From assembly GCF_037975245.1 (NCBI RefSeq), contig NC_092568.1:15275501-15339500 (forward strand): a stretch of 64,000 nucleotides of DNA, in the 5' to 3' direction. Positions 24,460 to 36,659 of this stretch are shown here, in pieces. A program made the position numbers and the translations under genes. Below the pieces are notes generated by a model. The model did not search any database. It was given only the letters and a program-made list of their open reading frames with translations, and was not told the DNA's origin. This DNA is from Apostichopus japonicus (taxonomy: Eukaryota > Echinodermata > Holothuroidea > Aspidochirotida > Stichopodidae). How positions within the stretch are numbered: the first letter of the stretch is position 1; every line of letters starts with the position of its first letter.

Positions 24460-24700
24460 TGTAACGTCATTTCCTTATCTGGTGGGGCAGTCTTTAAAGC
24501 TTGGGTTGGCGAAAGAGAGTCTCGACATAAAGATGACAATGAAGAAGATGTTAGAGTGCCCGTGGCACAGTGGTACCGTTTATTCAGACCTTCGTCTCAC
24601 AGCTCCTTACTTGGCTCATTAAATGTTCTGACACTTATCCTTGCGTTACGCAGAACGTAACTGTAACGGGAACAACGGGGATTTCCCAACAAAGAATTAT
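24460..24700 (-). repeat. 5' LTR of the Gypsy element (right border approximate)
   Basis: On the minus strand the LTR ends ...CGTTACA at 24460 and is followed after one base by TGGTGGCAGCGGTGAGAT, a primer-binding site form common in animal Gypsy elements. AATAAA (minus) near 24575 fits the LTR poly(A) signal. The LTR start is uncertain; TGTTGGGAAATCCCC near 24696 is one candidate. Confidence 0.5.
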
Positions 24701-24786
24701 AACATTACTTAAACAGTTAATACAGCTTATAGAATAGCTTTCATAGTTCAATTTCTACGCAAGTTCGGTTCTATCTTAGTTCCATA

Positions 24787-25440
24787 CTACTTGAAGAGGA
24801 GACTGCTTAGGTTACCTATGAGAGGTGGTATTAAGGCAGCCAAAATCGAACCTTCCTTCTGTAGAAGTATATGTCTTTTCTGTTTGGTGGGGCGGTGTTT
24901 GTTGGAGAGGGTGTGCAGCTGATGTCTGTGTTTACACAGCTTTCTCTTTTGATGTTTTGTGAGTCGACCGTTACCATTCAAAGTGTTGAGAGCACCCTCA
25001 TATACAATCGATTAATTCATTCGAAGCGCCTAATTTCAACCTTTCCGCTGTTGATGTATAAATAAGGAGCTTGTTGTGCCAATGCCGCATGATGATGAAT
25101 TGAGAGCTCGGACGTTTTGCAAGCTTATTTAACCACTTTTTAAGATACACGTAATGAAGTTCCCCAGATAAAATATGACTCCTCAGTCGCATATTTTCGG
25201 GAGTAGTCGTTTTTAAATCGAGGAAAATGTTACCAGACGGTTTGTTCGTAGCATCTCTGTAAGCCTCTTGAAAATACTTGGGTTTTTCAGGAAACATTTG
25301 CCTTGCTAAATATGAAATTTGAGAGGCATCTCTTGGATTTTTAAACAAGACTAGATAATGAGTATTGAGACTGAGAGTGCGACTTTCTCGCCCTTTCTGA
25401 ACAGATTTTGAGTCAGTAGTATAATGGACACATTTGTATG
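24787..25440 (-). pseudogene. Polinton/adintovirus-like remnant: ATPase end and small core-like protein
   Basis: Two adjacent broken genes on the minus strand. From about 25440 an open stretch reads RTLSLNTHYLVLFKNPRD, then SQISYLARQMFPEKPKYF, and a P-x-NMRLRS end. This matches the C-terminal part of the packaging-ATPase-type proteins of Polinton/Maverick and adintovirus-like elements. Directly after it, with a frameshift near 25010, comes NELIDCI, then NGNGRLTKHQKRKLCKHRHQ and SILAALIPPLIGNLSSLLF. That is the basic-then-hydrophobic layout of the small pX-like protein that follows the ATPase in such elements. I rely on remembered family patterns, so the assignment is moderate. The gene is truncated and frameshifted and cannot function. 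Confidence 0.5.
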
Positions 25441-25444
25441 ATAA

Positions 25445-25920
25445 CTACCTTTTGTAAACAGATTACTTATTCTTTTATCATTTGCCGTTTCACTGGGTAA
25501 ACAAAACGAAAATAAAATAGGCCCAGCAACTTGTTAATGCATTAACAACTTTGCTCAAGCATACCACTGATTATAATGTTGCATAAGCAATTGCTTGAGT
25601 TCTTGCGAATGAGTTTTTACAACTAACCAAAGGTGGTAAAAGAATACCATGATTTGTGCACCAACCAGACCTACAGTAGGGGCCTGGTTATGCATTAAAC
25701 AATGTAGACCAGGACATAATTGCTTAAAGGCCAGATATTTGGTGGGAGGCGTACAATTAATTCTCTGCCCATGCGCGGTTATTGGACTACCAAGCTCGGA
25801 AACCGTTGCCAAAAAGTTTCGATAGCAGATATGCGTACGATATTGTACACACGGTAGTGTATACGCTGTGTGTACCCATCTCAGCACTACTAGACCTGTA
25901 TATGCACTCTCGCATAGTAT
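25445..25920. other. Gap between Polinton-like remnant and transposase-like gene
   Basis: No convincing coding content. It contains a GTTGCATAAGCAATTGCTTGA stretch and is presumed flank or promoter DNA of the gene that starts at 25941. Confidence 0.35.
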
Positions 25921-25940
25921 AATTTTTCTGGCAGGCTACA

Positions 25941-26242
25941 ATGTCCGTTATGTCCGTTATAGCTATGGAGAGTGTTTTAGTAGGTACACCTCCTCCTAAA
26001 AGACCAAGAGGAAAACCTCCGAGTGCTAATCCTCCACCGAAACGCGCTTATAGTCTCGATCGGGCCAAACGTGAGGGCACAAGAGTGTACCTTTCAGACT
26101 ATTTTCCTTCTTGGGTACAACAAATGAAAGAATTAGCAACTTCATCTGGAGATGGTGAAGCTGAAAAGAAGTCGTCGCATGCGGAGTTTGCCAAACACCT
26201 ACTGAAACATCACAGCGACATACTGTGTCGTTTATGTAAAAG
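25941..26242 (+). CDS. Exon 1 of a transposase-like gene (broken)
   Basis: ATG MSVMSVIAMESVLVGTPPPK, then Pro/Lys-rich PRGKPPSANPPPKRAYSLDR and AEFAKHLLKHHSDILCRLCK. It ends in AAAAG with a GTAAGA donor (phase 2). The next exon starts in the matching phase. The basic, Pro-rich N-terminus and short charged helix fit an uncharacterised transposase-like family that is widespread in animal genomes. No catalytic motif lies in this exon. Confidence 0.55.
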
Positions 26243-27083
26243 GTAAGATTTCTTTTTCCCACGTAACCAACTGATTAGGCAATTGCATTACTTCAAATTT
26301 CAAAACAGTAAGCAGTTGTCCCATGAATGATTGGGAGTACATAACAGTACAGTAAAGTTTTGGGCTTTGGCCTAGCTTCAGTGACTACGTTAGGGCACAT
26401 AGGCTTACCCAGCTTTATTATGGATAATAGGCTATGCTAGGCCCAAAAAACTGCGACGCTATATGCGAAGTGTGTATATGTATTCAAGAAACTGTAGGCT
26501 GCAGGCAAGATGTGTATCAAGGTAATTGTTGTGATATAAATTTTCAGGGAATAAATCCTTCTCTATTCAAATATTTAAATTTAATTACACTTGAATTGAT
26601 ACACGAAACCGCGAATATGTTCAGATACAGCTCAAATGAGATAATTCATCTGAATGTATACTCGAAAGTAAACCTGTCCTGTACTTGAAGAACCAAATTT
26701 GAAGGTCATTAAGAGACATAGTATTGCTGGGAACTGTACATTACGTTAGCGGCTACACCAAGCCCAGGTAGATTGCTTTAATGAGTAGGCCTATTCATTA
26801 TTGGGTGCAGTTTTACCATTTCCATCCTGCATCCCCAGAACAATCACAAAATATTTAATCCAATAAACACACTTTTCACTCAGTACTATCATTAACAAAA
26901 AATCTCCAACTTTGGAAAAGACATTCAAATTCATATTGTGACCAAAACATGCCTGTAATAGAGACCTGACCATACAGCTTAAAACCCATTATTGAGATTT
27001 ATGAGAGAATTGATAAAACTATTTAATGTTGTTCACTATAGTTCCGTCCATCAAACCCTTCCTATGAACTTATATTTCCACAG

Positions 27084-28560
27084 ACCAGATGATGAAGAAA
27101 CAGCAGAGTCGGAGGTTTTTCATTTCGATACGGGTTCATGTGACAAAATGCTGCAAGACGAGTCAGTTCATCCACATTCAGAAGAAGCTGCCCCGTCTGA
27201 TGATATTGATGATGCAAAGTGCATTGTTTCTCTTAGGGAGATCACTAAATTATTGAAAAATGTGTATGGTGCAAAGTGTTCAAAATGCAGTGAAGAATTT
27301 TTATTTTTTACAGCACCAATCCCATAGGTACTGCAGTTATTTTTAAGTGGAGCTGTAATAATGGTCATGTAGGTGTGTGGCATTCACAGCCACGCTTTTC
27401 AAATATATTTTCAGGTAAAATTTAGTTTCCTTCAGCTGTTGTTCTATCTGGAAATAATTTTCAAAGATGGCTCTCTTTTCAAATTTTGTAAAATTCATTT
27501 TTGTTAGTTCCCCTAATTTTTTTAGAGTCCAAAGACTATATGTTTCACCATCTGTAAAAGACAAATTGGCGGACTCACCAGAGCAGTTTATTCGAATCTC
27601 TGAAGGAGCAGCAATTGTGTGTTACAGGTGATGGGAGAACAGATTCTCCATGGCATTGCGCCCAATATTGTACATATAATTTCATGGACACTAGTGGTTA
27701 AAAAATGCTGCATGTAGATATTGATGTTCGTGAAACAGGTGGTAAAAGTACAAACATTTAAAGACTAGCATTTGAAAGAGGGCTAGAATATTTAATGGCA
27801 AATGTAATGTTACTGAGGTTGTAACTGATGCCCATGTCCAGACCACAGCACTCATCAAAAAAATGTGAGAAATATGAAACTGTAGAGCTTGGCTTTGATG
27901 TGTGGCATGGTGCCAAAAATTTTGTTAAGAAGGGTAATGAAGACCTACGTCTATGGATACCAGCCATTCCTAATCATTTCTGGCATTGCTCAAGGGAATG
28001 TACTAGTGATGTGTTAAAACTGAAGGCATTGTGGTAGTATATGCTACATCATATAGTCAATGAGCATGACTGGGTTCTTTCAATAGATGGATCCATTGAT
28101 AAGTGCCAGCATGGGGAACTAGATCCATTGGAGAGGAATAAACCATGGCTCAAGAAAGATTATCCACCTCATGCTGCTCTCAGAAAAGCCATGAAAAACA
28201 ACGATTCTTGAATATGTAACTATATTACAATAACTTTAAGCATACTGGTAATCTTGAATCGTTTCATAATCATATGTTGATGTATGCTAGTAAACGATGT
28301 CCATATTCATTTGAAGGTTATGTAACAAGTCTGCTATTGACCACAGTTATCATTCAGACAGAGAATATGCAGCATCTACGAATGTAGTGTCAGGTTACCG
28401 GTAGAAGTAAAGTAAGAAGACAAGAAAGTGCGTACCGGTTGAAGGTAGCCAAGGGTTATGGTTACAACCCCCAACTAATGAGAAGAATATTTACCATGAG
28501 AGAACAACACCAGGGCATCTTTCACAACATGTCTCATTAGCATCAAATAATCCGCTCCTT
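27084..28560 (+). pseudogene. Transposase-like gene body, several frameshifts
   Basis: The acceptor TTTCCACAG at 27083 is in phase with exon 1. The reading passes through PDDEETAESEVFHF, a CSKC zinc-like pair at 27280, and FKWSCNNGHVGVWHSQPRFS. In shifted frames it continues with VVLSGNNF, GDGRTDSPWHCAQYCTY, VDIDVRETGGKS, LAFERGLEYLMANV, ELGFDVWHGAKNFVKK, HFWHCSRECTSDVLKLKALW and HHIVNEHDWVLS, and ends near SFEGYVTSLLLTTVDYHSD. The GDGR-DSP, RETGGKS and WHGAKN blocks recur in a large uncharacterised DDE-transposase-like family of animals. At least five frame changes or stops make this a dead copy. Confidence 0.65.
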
Positions 28561-28571
28561 CTGAAGTCAAA

Positions 28572-29425
28572 TATAGCGAATGTTCTGAAGCCCGGTATCA
28601 CTCAATTACTACAGGAGCACAAGTCACGTTTTGAAAAAATTAAACAGCTGTTGTCATTGTCTTTCCCTTATAAATGTATAAGCTTCATATTCTCTGTACA
28701 TTGATATATTGTTTTGTAATAACCATTCATTGTGATTCTCTAATGTACGCATTCTACATGGCCAGAACATAATTGCAGTACTTGTGTATTGTAAACCTAC
28801 TGTAGAAGTCAATAACACTGGCATATGGGGTAATGCATTTTATTTGTGCATTGTATGATATATAGCGAATGTTCTGAAGCCCGGTATCACTCAATTACTA
28901 GAGGAGCACAAGTCACGTTTTGAAAAAAATTAACAACTATTGTCATTGTCTTTCCCCCATAAATGTATAAGCTTCATATTCTCTGTACACTGATATATTG
29001 TTTTGTAATAACCATTCATTGTGATTCTCTAATGTACGCATTCTACATGGCCAGAACATAATTGCAGTACTTGTGTATTGTAAACCTACCGTAGAAGTCA
29101 ATAACACTGGCATATGGGGTAATGCATTTTATTTGTGCATTGTATGATATATAGCGAATGTTCTGAAGCCCGGTATCACTCAATTACTAGAGGAGCACAA
29201 GTCAAGTTTTGAAAAAATTAAACAACTGTTGTCATTGTCTTTCCATCATAAATGTATAAGCTTCATATTCTCTGTACATTGATGTATTGTTTTGTAATAA
29301 CCATTCATTGTGATTCTCTAATGTACGCATTCATGGTTTACATGGAATTAATATATTCTACATGGCTTGAACATAATTACAGTACTTATGTATTGTAAAC
29401 CTACTGTAGAAGTCAATAAAAAAAA
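28572..29425 (+). repeat. Three tandem 289-bp copies of the gene's 3' end
   Basis: Units start at 28572, 28861 and 29150, each with TATAGCGAATGTTCTGAAGC at its head. The first unit continues the reading frame (NVLKPGITQLLQEHKSRFEK), so the repeat is the last coding bases plus 3' UTR of the preceding gene. The units differ by few bases, hence recent. AATAAA at 29415-29420 is followed by an A-run. Confidence 0.9.
29415..29420 (+). terminator. Candidate poly(A) signal of the transposase-like gene
   Basis: AATAAA followed directly by an A-run at the end of the third 3'-end repeat. Confidence 0.4.
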
Positions 29426-29439
29426 TTGAATTTGGAAAA

Positions 29440-31330
29440 TGTTTTCTTACTTTTAATCTAGCAACAGAAACTCTCTTGAATTAAAGCACATTGTCTATGT
29501 TGTTTCTATGTCACACCTTGTGCAGTCATCTGTGGGCAAACTTTTGTTCTATGAGTGTTTGTATCATTTCAAAAATTTGAGGCCAAGTCTGGCTTAATCT
29601 AGAGGCTAAATGTTTAAATTAGCACAAAATTTGTGTTAACTATCTTCAGGCCGACATTAGTTGAAATAAGAATGAACACAACATTAGTCAAATTGGAGGC
29701 CGATGTTTGAGGCCAGCTCTGGGCTTAAGTTATGTTCCATGGGCTCACACAAGCCCAGGCAAATGTAGATGAGGCTATATATTTTTTATTATGAATAGGC
29801 CTTTTAAAATATCCTAACCTTTGTATCCAGAGCTATGGCAGTGCAACATAGTATTGATGAGTCATTCATTGATCATTTTTTTGATAACATTGCAGCAATG
29901 CTTCAGGTCGCAGTTGTTGCAGAGTAATACAGATTCAGTAATGTATGTTATAGTAAAGATCTGTCTCGAGTTATCATTCTTCATTATTGACTCTTGTAGC
30001 TATCACTCAGATAATGCTAGAAACGTCTGAGATTGTGCTATTTAATAGAGGGGGCTTGGGTAGGTTGGGCAAGTTTTGCGAGAGATTTAAAATGACATTG
30101 TTGATGCCAATGCACCACTCAAGGTCACCCTGCCACCCCTCCCACCACTTTGAGAATAAGAATAAATATGACAACGGTTTGGTGGTATTGATTGGCACCT
30201 AAAAGCATGGGTCTCTATATTTAGTGTCCTCTTAGATATAATAGGCAAATGTACAAGTTTATCATGAACCTGATGGGCCAATCCATGACTAGCCTACTCT
30301 TCAAATTTTCCCAGTAATCCTGCCTCCCTCTTTTGTGGTTATGAATACTTTCTCAAGGTTTGACATGAATGTATGAATCGCTGGGGTTTAGTGTCCCCTG
30401 TGATAACCTAAAGGAAAGCCTGGTGCCTACAATATAATTGCTGTAAAATATAGGGGGCTTAGAGTGAAAAGTAGAGCAGCTGTATGGAAGGGAATTAAGT
30501 GTAGTTCTAACAAGGCAAACCTCCATAAGTCCTCAAGTTTTAGTAGGAATTAGTACTTTCCCAGTTTTTGGCAGGAACGGTTGGGACCTAAAAGTATGGA
30601 TCACTGAGTGTTAGTGTCCTCCCTGATAAATAGAGAAATACATAAGGCCTACAACGTAATTGTTTTGGACAGGCAACTTTCTTTATAGATTTATTTTTCA
30701 TTAGCCTAGTTTAACAAGTGTAAAAACATGCAAATGAAAACGATGGACAGAAGGAAATCTGCTATATTGCATTTTCTCTCCACTGAAAATGTGTAGACTT
30801 TAAATGTATGAAAATTTGTTCAGATAAACATTTGGACGATTTCTCACCACCTTCATTGATAAAGCTCACTGCTTTTTACTCAAAAGAGTTCAGTAAATTT
30901 TAACTAAAATGATAACATTTAAAATCAATACTATAAACACATAATCTTAATAAAAGGAATAATCAATATGTAAACCTATGTGTTAATAAATATGGAGCTG
31001 GTTATTTCTGCTGACCAAGTTGTTAATGAATCTATAAATGACTGGTGAAGTTACCTCTTGATATACTCTAAGCAGCTTCATACAGTATAATGAGAATGGT
31101 AGAGGCACAGAATCTTCACATCACAGAATAAGGATAATAGCATATTCAGGCAAAGCAACAACTTGACTGCATAGTTGCATTTTCAAATAGGTGCAATGTA
31201 AAATGAAAGGAAAAATGATGAAACATCAATGACAGGATATCTGCTCACAATTTTTCACAAACACAAAATACCTCTGAGATGCAAAGCAATTGCTTCATAG
31301 CATGAACAAGATACTTATAGGATTCTTTTA
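29440..31330. other. Intergenic; imperfect repeats near 30.0-30.7 kb
   Basis: No gene. Three diverged units of roughly 200 bp around 30190, 30370 and 30590 share CCTAAAAG(T/C)ATGG, TTTAGTGTCC, CTACAA(T/C)(A/G)TAATTG and GGGGGCTTG-like segments. The rest is AT-rich without recognised features. Confidence 0.4.
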
Positions 31331-31339
31331 AAGAGATTT

Positions 31340-31930
31340 CTCACAGGAGGCCCAGTTGGGCCCAATTTGGTTTCACTCGGTTGAATTGGGCCCGGTTGGG
31401 CCAGGGCCAGCCCACTCAGTGCCCATTCGGGCACAATACAGTTTTGCCCTTCTGGTTAACATACTTCAAAACATTATTGAGATGTTCAACACATACCTGT
31501 TTTTTGCTTTGGAAAGCTTAGGTTCGTCTCTAGGCCACGAACCTCAGACAACAGTTAATTCATTAACGTAGTGGCCCCATTGGGACAGATTCGGTTTTTG
31601 ATCAGGTTAGCCCTCATGTATGGCCCGCTTCGGGCCCATTCTGGAGCAAGACGGTTTCACCAGGGGGGTTCTGTGGCTGTTTTGAGTGGGGGTGTCCGGA
31701 CCCAAATTTACCGACCAAAATTGATTGTTAGCAATCTCGCTCGAAAAAATTTAGGCTAGTCTGCGAAAAATATGTAAAATTGGTAAAAATGTTAGCCGAA
31801 AAATTGACAAGCAAAAAGAAAAGAAAAAGAAGGTCATCATTATATTTTACCGACGAACTCACGAACACCCCCCCCCCCCCCACACCACCCGTACGGTACA
31901 CCCCTGGGTTTCACTCTTTCGGCTGACCTA
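31340..31930. repeat. GGGCCC-rich low-complexity block and C14 run
   Basis: 31345-31430 repeats GTTGGGCCCAATT-like words several times, and similar words recur at 31570-31660. A C14 run lies near 31868, followed by GTACGGTACACCCCTGGGTTTC. No coding frame is supported. Confidence 0.5.
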
Positions 31931-31972
31931 CTTCAATGTATATATCTCTTTTTCACACTGCACTATCGTTAT

Positions 31973-33297
31973 CAGGGACGTATCCAGGATTTTCCAATAG
32001 GGGGGGGGGGGGCGTCAGGCATGTATGATCGCCGTCCTGGTGGATGGGTTTCTAAGGGGAGGGGTGTACAATTTGTGCTTTCGAAGAAGGGCTGAAATGC
32101 AAAATGGTGTCTTATGCTTCTGAGTGGGGGGGGGGGGGGGAATATGACCTTGTTGACTATCTAAGCGTAGCGCCACCATGGGTTGGCGCGAAGCGTACAA
32201 GAAAATTTTGGGATTAACAAACCCTCTAGATGGCCGGAAACGGCACTTCCCGAGGTTTCCAAGCGGCATATACCCAACTTTAAAATAGGGATGTCATGTC
32301 CGAAATATCTCATAATCAGGATCCAAAATACTTTTTTTTTAATTTCGGGTGTTATTTTGGGAAAATTGCCCCTGTCAATCTTGTTTCAGGCCCAACGTTA
32401 GAATGTTCGAGAGCTCTTTTATATTATTCGATGAAGAAAATGGCCTCATGCAGGCTATTATAGGCCTATACACATGCAATACACAATTACACATAGTTAC
32501 ATTCCTAGGTACCGATTGCTAGGGCATCCAGGTGAAACGTGTATTAAGCATTACCCTGGTTACATGCGATTCTCAGCTGTTCGAGGGAACATGTACGTGT
32601 GTAGGCCTACTATAGGGCCTATATGAATACTATGAGGGTGCATATATGTACTATATCAATACCGTGGGCGCAATAATACATTTTGTTGTTATAGGGCCAA
32701 TGAAGCCTACAGTCAACTATTTTTGCTTTATAAAGACACTTTATTTGAAAAGATCGCACTGCGTTTATGGTAGAAGAGAAATGAAGCTAAAAAAGAGCCG
32801 TACATTAACGAAGATGCATAAATGTAGGCATGAAAATATTCTTATCCCTGGCATTTGGTGGGGGGGATATGGTGCATTACATCCCCTCCACCCATTTTCA
32901 TGGGGGGATATATCCCCCCTCCACCCAGGATCGCCGCCCATGGCCATATGTGATCCATTTTTCGACCTTAATAATAAGCAACATTTCCAGTAAATATGGA
33001 CACAAAATGCACAATTTAGTATGGCTGGCATGTCACTTAGTGTTTATAGTGATAATACAAACACAATTACCATCTATGTTTCTAAAACTATTATGCCGCC
33101 GAACTTCGCCAGAACCTTTTTTTGGCAAACAAAAAATAAAGCATACGGGAGGGGGGGGGGGGGGTTGAGCGATCACCGACATCTCACATAAAGGTCGCCA
33201 TCAATTTTTTTTTTTTTTTTTTGCTAAACTTTTTTTTTTGGTGACGGCCAATAGGGGGGGCGCGCGCCTGTTGCGCCCCCCCCTGGATACGCCCCTG
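31973..33297. mobile_element. Non-autonomous element(s) with CAGGG(A/G)CGTATCCAGG termini
   Basis: Starts CAGGGACGTATCCAGGAT at 31973 and ends CCTGGATACGCCCCTG at 33297, an inverted pair. Long G runs (near 32000, 32127, 33155) and the block GCGCCACCATGGGTTGGCGC, AGCGTACAAGAAAATTTT and TGGCCGGAAACGGCACTTCC are shared with copies at about 38357 and 39270. The interior may hold more than one insertion. I see no clear target duplication, so the ends may belong to nested copies. Confidence 0.5.
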
Positions 33298-35722
33298 TGT
33301 TCATATTTCATGTAAGGCCAGAACTTGGAAATTAGACCGAGATATTAAACATTTTTGGCCTTCATCATACCCACATACGGAGACCGTTGATTAATATTGT
33401 CCTACAGAATAAGCGCCAATAATTTGGCCGGTTGTATAACCTATACAAACTAAAGCTAGCAATCCATGTATATTTTCAGCGACTTATGCCACTTGTGGAG
33501 AATTTTCACTGCACGTATAGGCCTAGTGAAACTTGTTTGTGTGGAAATCTGGGCATGTAGGCCTAGTGAATTAGAGTAGCTAATTTATTCATTGTATCCT
33601 TTTCATGATGTGCGGAATTATGCAGAAACCACGACGACTGTCTCTGCAATAGAGGTAAACTAAGTGAAAATGTGTCATGTTCCACTGAACCATTGGATGT
33701 GTATTTGTGCAGACGAGGTGCCCGTTAATACATATATATCTTGGTAATTCCTACCATCAACCATCACGGGGTTTCCCCCCTTAAGAAAATCTTGCCCCCC
33801 TAACAATTGAATGTTAGCTACGCCACAGTGGGAGGCTACGTTGACTTAGAACTTATGTTGTTGGTACAACTTACCACAGATGGGACTCACTATTGTTTAT
33901 AGTCTTTGCCCAATTTATAATGTCTCGTGGTTAAAATGGCAAGCGAATGTGGCCAAAGAACACTTATATTAACATAGGGCGCTCTTGTTAGCTTAAATTT
34001 AGAGTTTATGTTCTATTTACATTCAGAGCCATGTATACCTCTTTGTTTGCATTAATGTAAGATAAATAACCTGTCATTTTTCAAAGCTCGAAGCCTTAAC
34101 GTGTTGAGATGTTTCATCCTATCAGACCAACCTATGAGAGGTTATTGAGCCCCCCCCCCCACTCCCTTGCCAGTAGTATACTGCATGATGTTGGTGCGAA
34201 GAAGAGTTTTGCCTGACCATTGCCTTTTCCAAACTTAAATGATCGGGCTGTTGTGTAGCATTAGGAGTGCTGTTGTAGGTGCAACTTTCCGAGATTTCCC
34301 AACGAAAACACTTGGGTATGGGGGAGGGGGCAAAGTGTGAATGTTATACATAAATCAGCCTCCCTAGAGAGATAGTCATGGTGGGAGGGGGGGGGAGAGA
34401 CACACCCAAAATGTTCTGCTCAGTATGTGCGGTACACATGCTGACGGAGTTAGTGTGAAGGCTGGTTGCAATGGACCCCCCCCCCCCCCCCCACGCACAC
34501 ACCTTCCCAGTGTTAACACTTCAAAGATCAATATGTAAGTTTTCTTTTCCTTCACAAAAAAAAAGTAAAGTACAACTTCTTCTTCATAACACCTAGTCTT
34601 CGACTTTCCTTGTTTCATGCCGTGTCATCAATCCCTTTAATCTAATTTAGCACTCATTTTGCAATCAGGAGTTCGGATTGTAGCAGACTGAATTGTTTGT
34701 CATCTTGTCTGAATGTTCAATGTGACAGCATCATGGTTTGCTAGTGACCGTGTCCAAAGAATGCAATAGCTTTTTGACATAGTTGTAACAACATCAAATG
34801 ATGTTATAGCATCACAGGCAATTGGGTTCATCTAATAATTTTAAATTATTTTATGCTAGAGAGCACCATGACAAGATTTCAGTCACTTCCGTAATAATAA
34901 AAATGTCAAGAATGGGGATTTTCATTCATCTGTCAATAATAGTTAATGAAATAAACAATAAAAACCCATTATCAATTGCGACTTGAGTTTATTGAAATCA
35001 CCAAGTACAGTCCTCTTGTTGCAATGTCAGATTAAAGTATTGCATTTATTCACCACAAATATGCTATGATATTACTAGAATAACACCAAATATAGCATTG
35101 ATCAATCATAGCCCTTGTTGAGTTATCGTGCATACAAACTTAAGTCTCACACACATACACATACACGCAGACACACCGACCTGACTACAAAGCTTTCAGC
35201 AAGAAACCAAAACTACAAAATGCCATACACAAAATGCACATAAATTTAAGTATGCTGTTGTGTTTGATCCAGGCACAATGCAACATGATATTTCTTGTTA
35301 ATTAAACAAAGAGGTAATTGTATACTTCCTTGACAGCAAGGAGATGTTAATTGACTGTCAAGACTGACTGAAACCACAGAATGTTTAACATACAATGGGT
35401 GGGTTCATTTGCTGCAATGTTCAGAAAATAACATTATATGAACCCTGCTGAAGGATAACTATTTCATGCCATAACAAATACCTTTTCACAGTGAAAAGAA
35501 TCTTTTTAGACTTAATAGATCTGTCAATAAATGAACAGAACATGTGTCACCTGTGATTTGCAAAGGGCATATTTCTATAGCGTTTTAATGGTAAGATTTG
35601 TTATTTATTTAAACATTGTTTACTAATTATTAGCCACTAATATAAAATTCTTCTTGATTAACTGTATGATTAGGTGGCAGAAATATGATAATTATGATAG
35701 TAACATGAGCAAATACTGTATA
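33298..35722. other. Intergenic flank left of the EnSpm element
   Basis: No gene. It contains short GC-rich scars (CCCCCCTTAAGAAAATCTTGC and GCTACGCCACAGTG near 33770-33830), C runs at 34150 and 34480, and a CA-rich stretch near 35145-35175. Open frames here are short and of no recognisable composition. Confidence 0.4.
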
Positions 35723-36150
35723 CACTGTTAAAAATATCGGTAATTTTACAGGCATATTTTTACAGAAATGTTGTGTTTTCTCTATTTGACATAAATTGTC
35801 TGTTACTTGATGATATAACTGTAATTTGAAGAACGTAAACTGTAATATTACAGATAAAAAATGTTTCAATTAGGAAACATTAGTTTTTGTTTTTTTACCT
35901 TTATATCCTGCTTTTATATGATTTTTTTTTACAGAAAAGGACTGTAAAACAATAGTTATGTAAAATTACATGTCAATTTACATATTCTGTTGATATTAAC
36001 AGAACACAAATGTATTTGTAATTCTTCAACATAATTTCCTGTTTTTAAATATTACGTTCTGTTATTTTACGACTTTTTCACAAAGTGTTTGTAAAATAAC
36101 AATTCCGTAAAAAAATATGTTAACTTATATTCCCATTTACAAAATGATCG
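35723..36150. repeat. Left terminal and subterminal region of the EnSpm element
   Basis: Terminal CACTGTTAAAAA followed by many TTACAG/CTGTAA words (for example TAATTTTACAGG, CTGTAATTTGAAGAACG, GTAATATTACAG, TGTAAAATTACATG, TTTGTAAAATAAC). These are likely transposase-binding subterminal motifs. Confidence 0.7.
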
Positions 36151-36239
36151 CAGTTTGACAGATAGTTTGTATTTTGACCAAAGGAAACTCTTTTATTTAT
36201 TTTATAGACATCCTTTAACATATTAGTTGTGCTTAATGT

Positions 36240-36650
36240 ATGACTAATGCCTTGGCACACTATAGGCTTGTAAGAAATTGCGTACTGCGACTGCTTGCAA
36301 CTGAGTCAAATTACAAATGTTTGCTACATCTGCGCATCGACTCAGTCGAGTTGCAAACGATTTGCGACCAGTTGCGTCAGTGCCGATCGAGTTGCTATAG
36401 TTGCTTCATGTGCTCCGGTGCGCCTTGGAGCACATGAATGTTTGACCGTGCTGCACACATTTGCCGTCGCTCGCCGATAGTTGCACATTCTGGTTTGCAG
36501 TACAGCGCAGTACAACGCAGACATGTAGCACCATTGTCTGCGTTGTACCCCGACTTGACTTTAGATGGTACTAGTTGCAAATTCCACGAGTCGCAGAACA
36601 GTTGCAGACTCGGTTTTCTGTGTGACCGAGGCAGTAGTAGAAAAACATCA
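36240..36650. repeat. GTTGC-rich block, possible MITE
   Basis: GC-richer than its flanks, with AGTTGCAA/GAGTTGC/TTGCAACT words on both strands. The left edge GCACACTATAGGC and right edge TTCTGTGTGACC hint at degenerate inverted ends. Overlapping short frames on both strands are artefacts. The boundaries are uncertain. Confidence 0.35.
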
Positions 36651-36659
36651 TAGGTAGAT

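Larger units (their letters stand above)
18700..24700 (-). mobile_element. Degenerate Ty3/Gypsy LTR retrotransposon
   Basis: On the minus strand the order is 5' LTR end and primer-binding site (24460-24440), gag, zinc knuckle, protease, reverse transcriptase, RNase H, integrase, then a C2H2 ORF. Protease-RT-RNase H-integrase is the Ty3/Gypsy order. Frameshifts and stops break pol several times, the YxDD motif of RT is damaged and the first integrase Asp is replaced by Asn, so the copy is dead. I could not find a matching 3' LTR before the microsatellite at 18.57 kb, so the 3' end seems lost; the left boundary is approximate. Confidence 0.9.

Noticed and set aside
36240..36653. Five overlapping short frames on both strands
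   Set aside because: All overlap one GTTGC-rich repeat block and lack family features.
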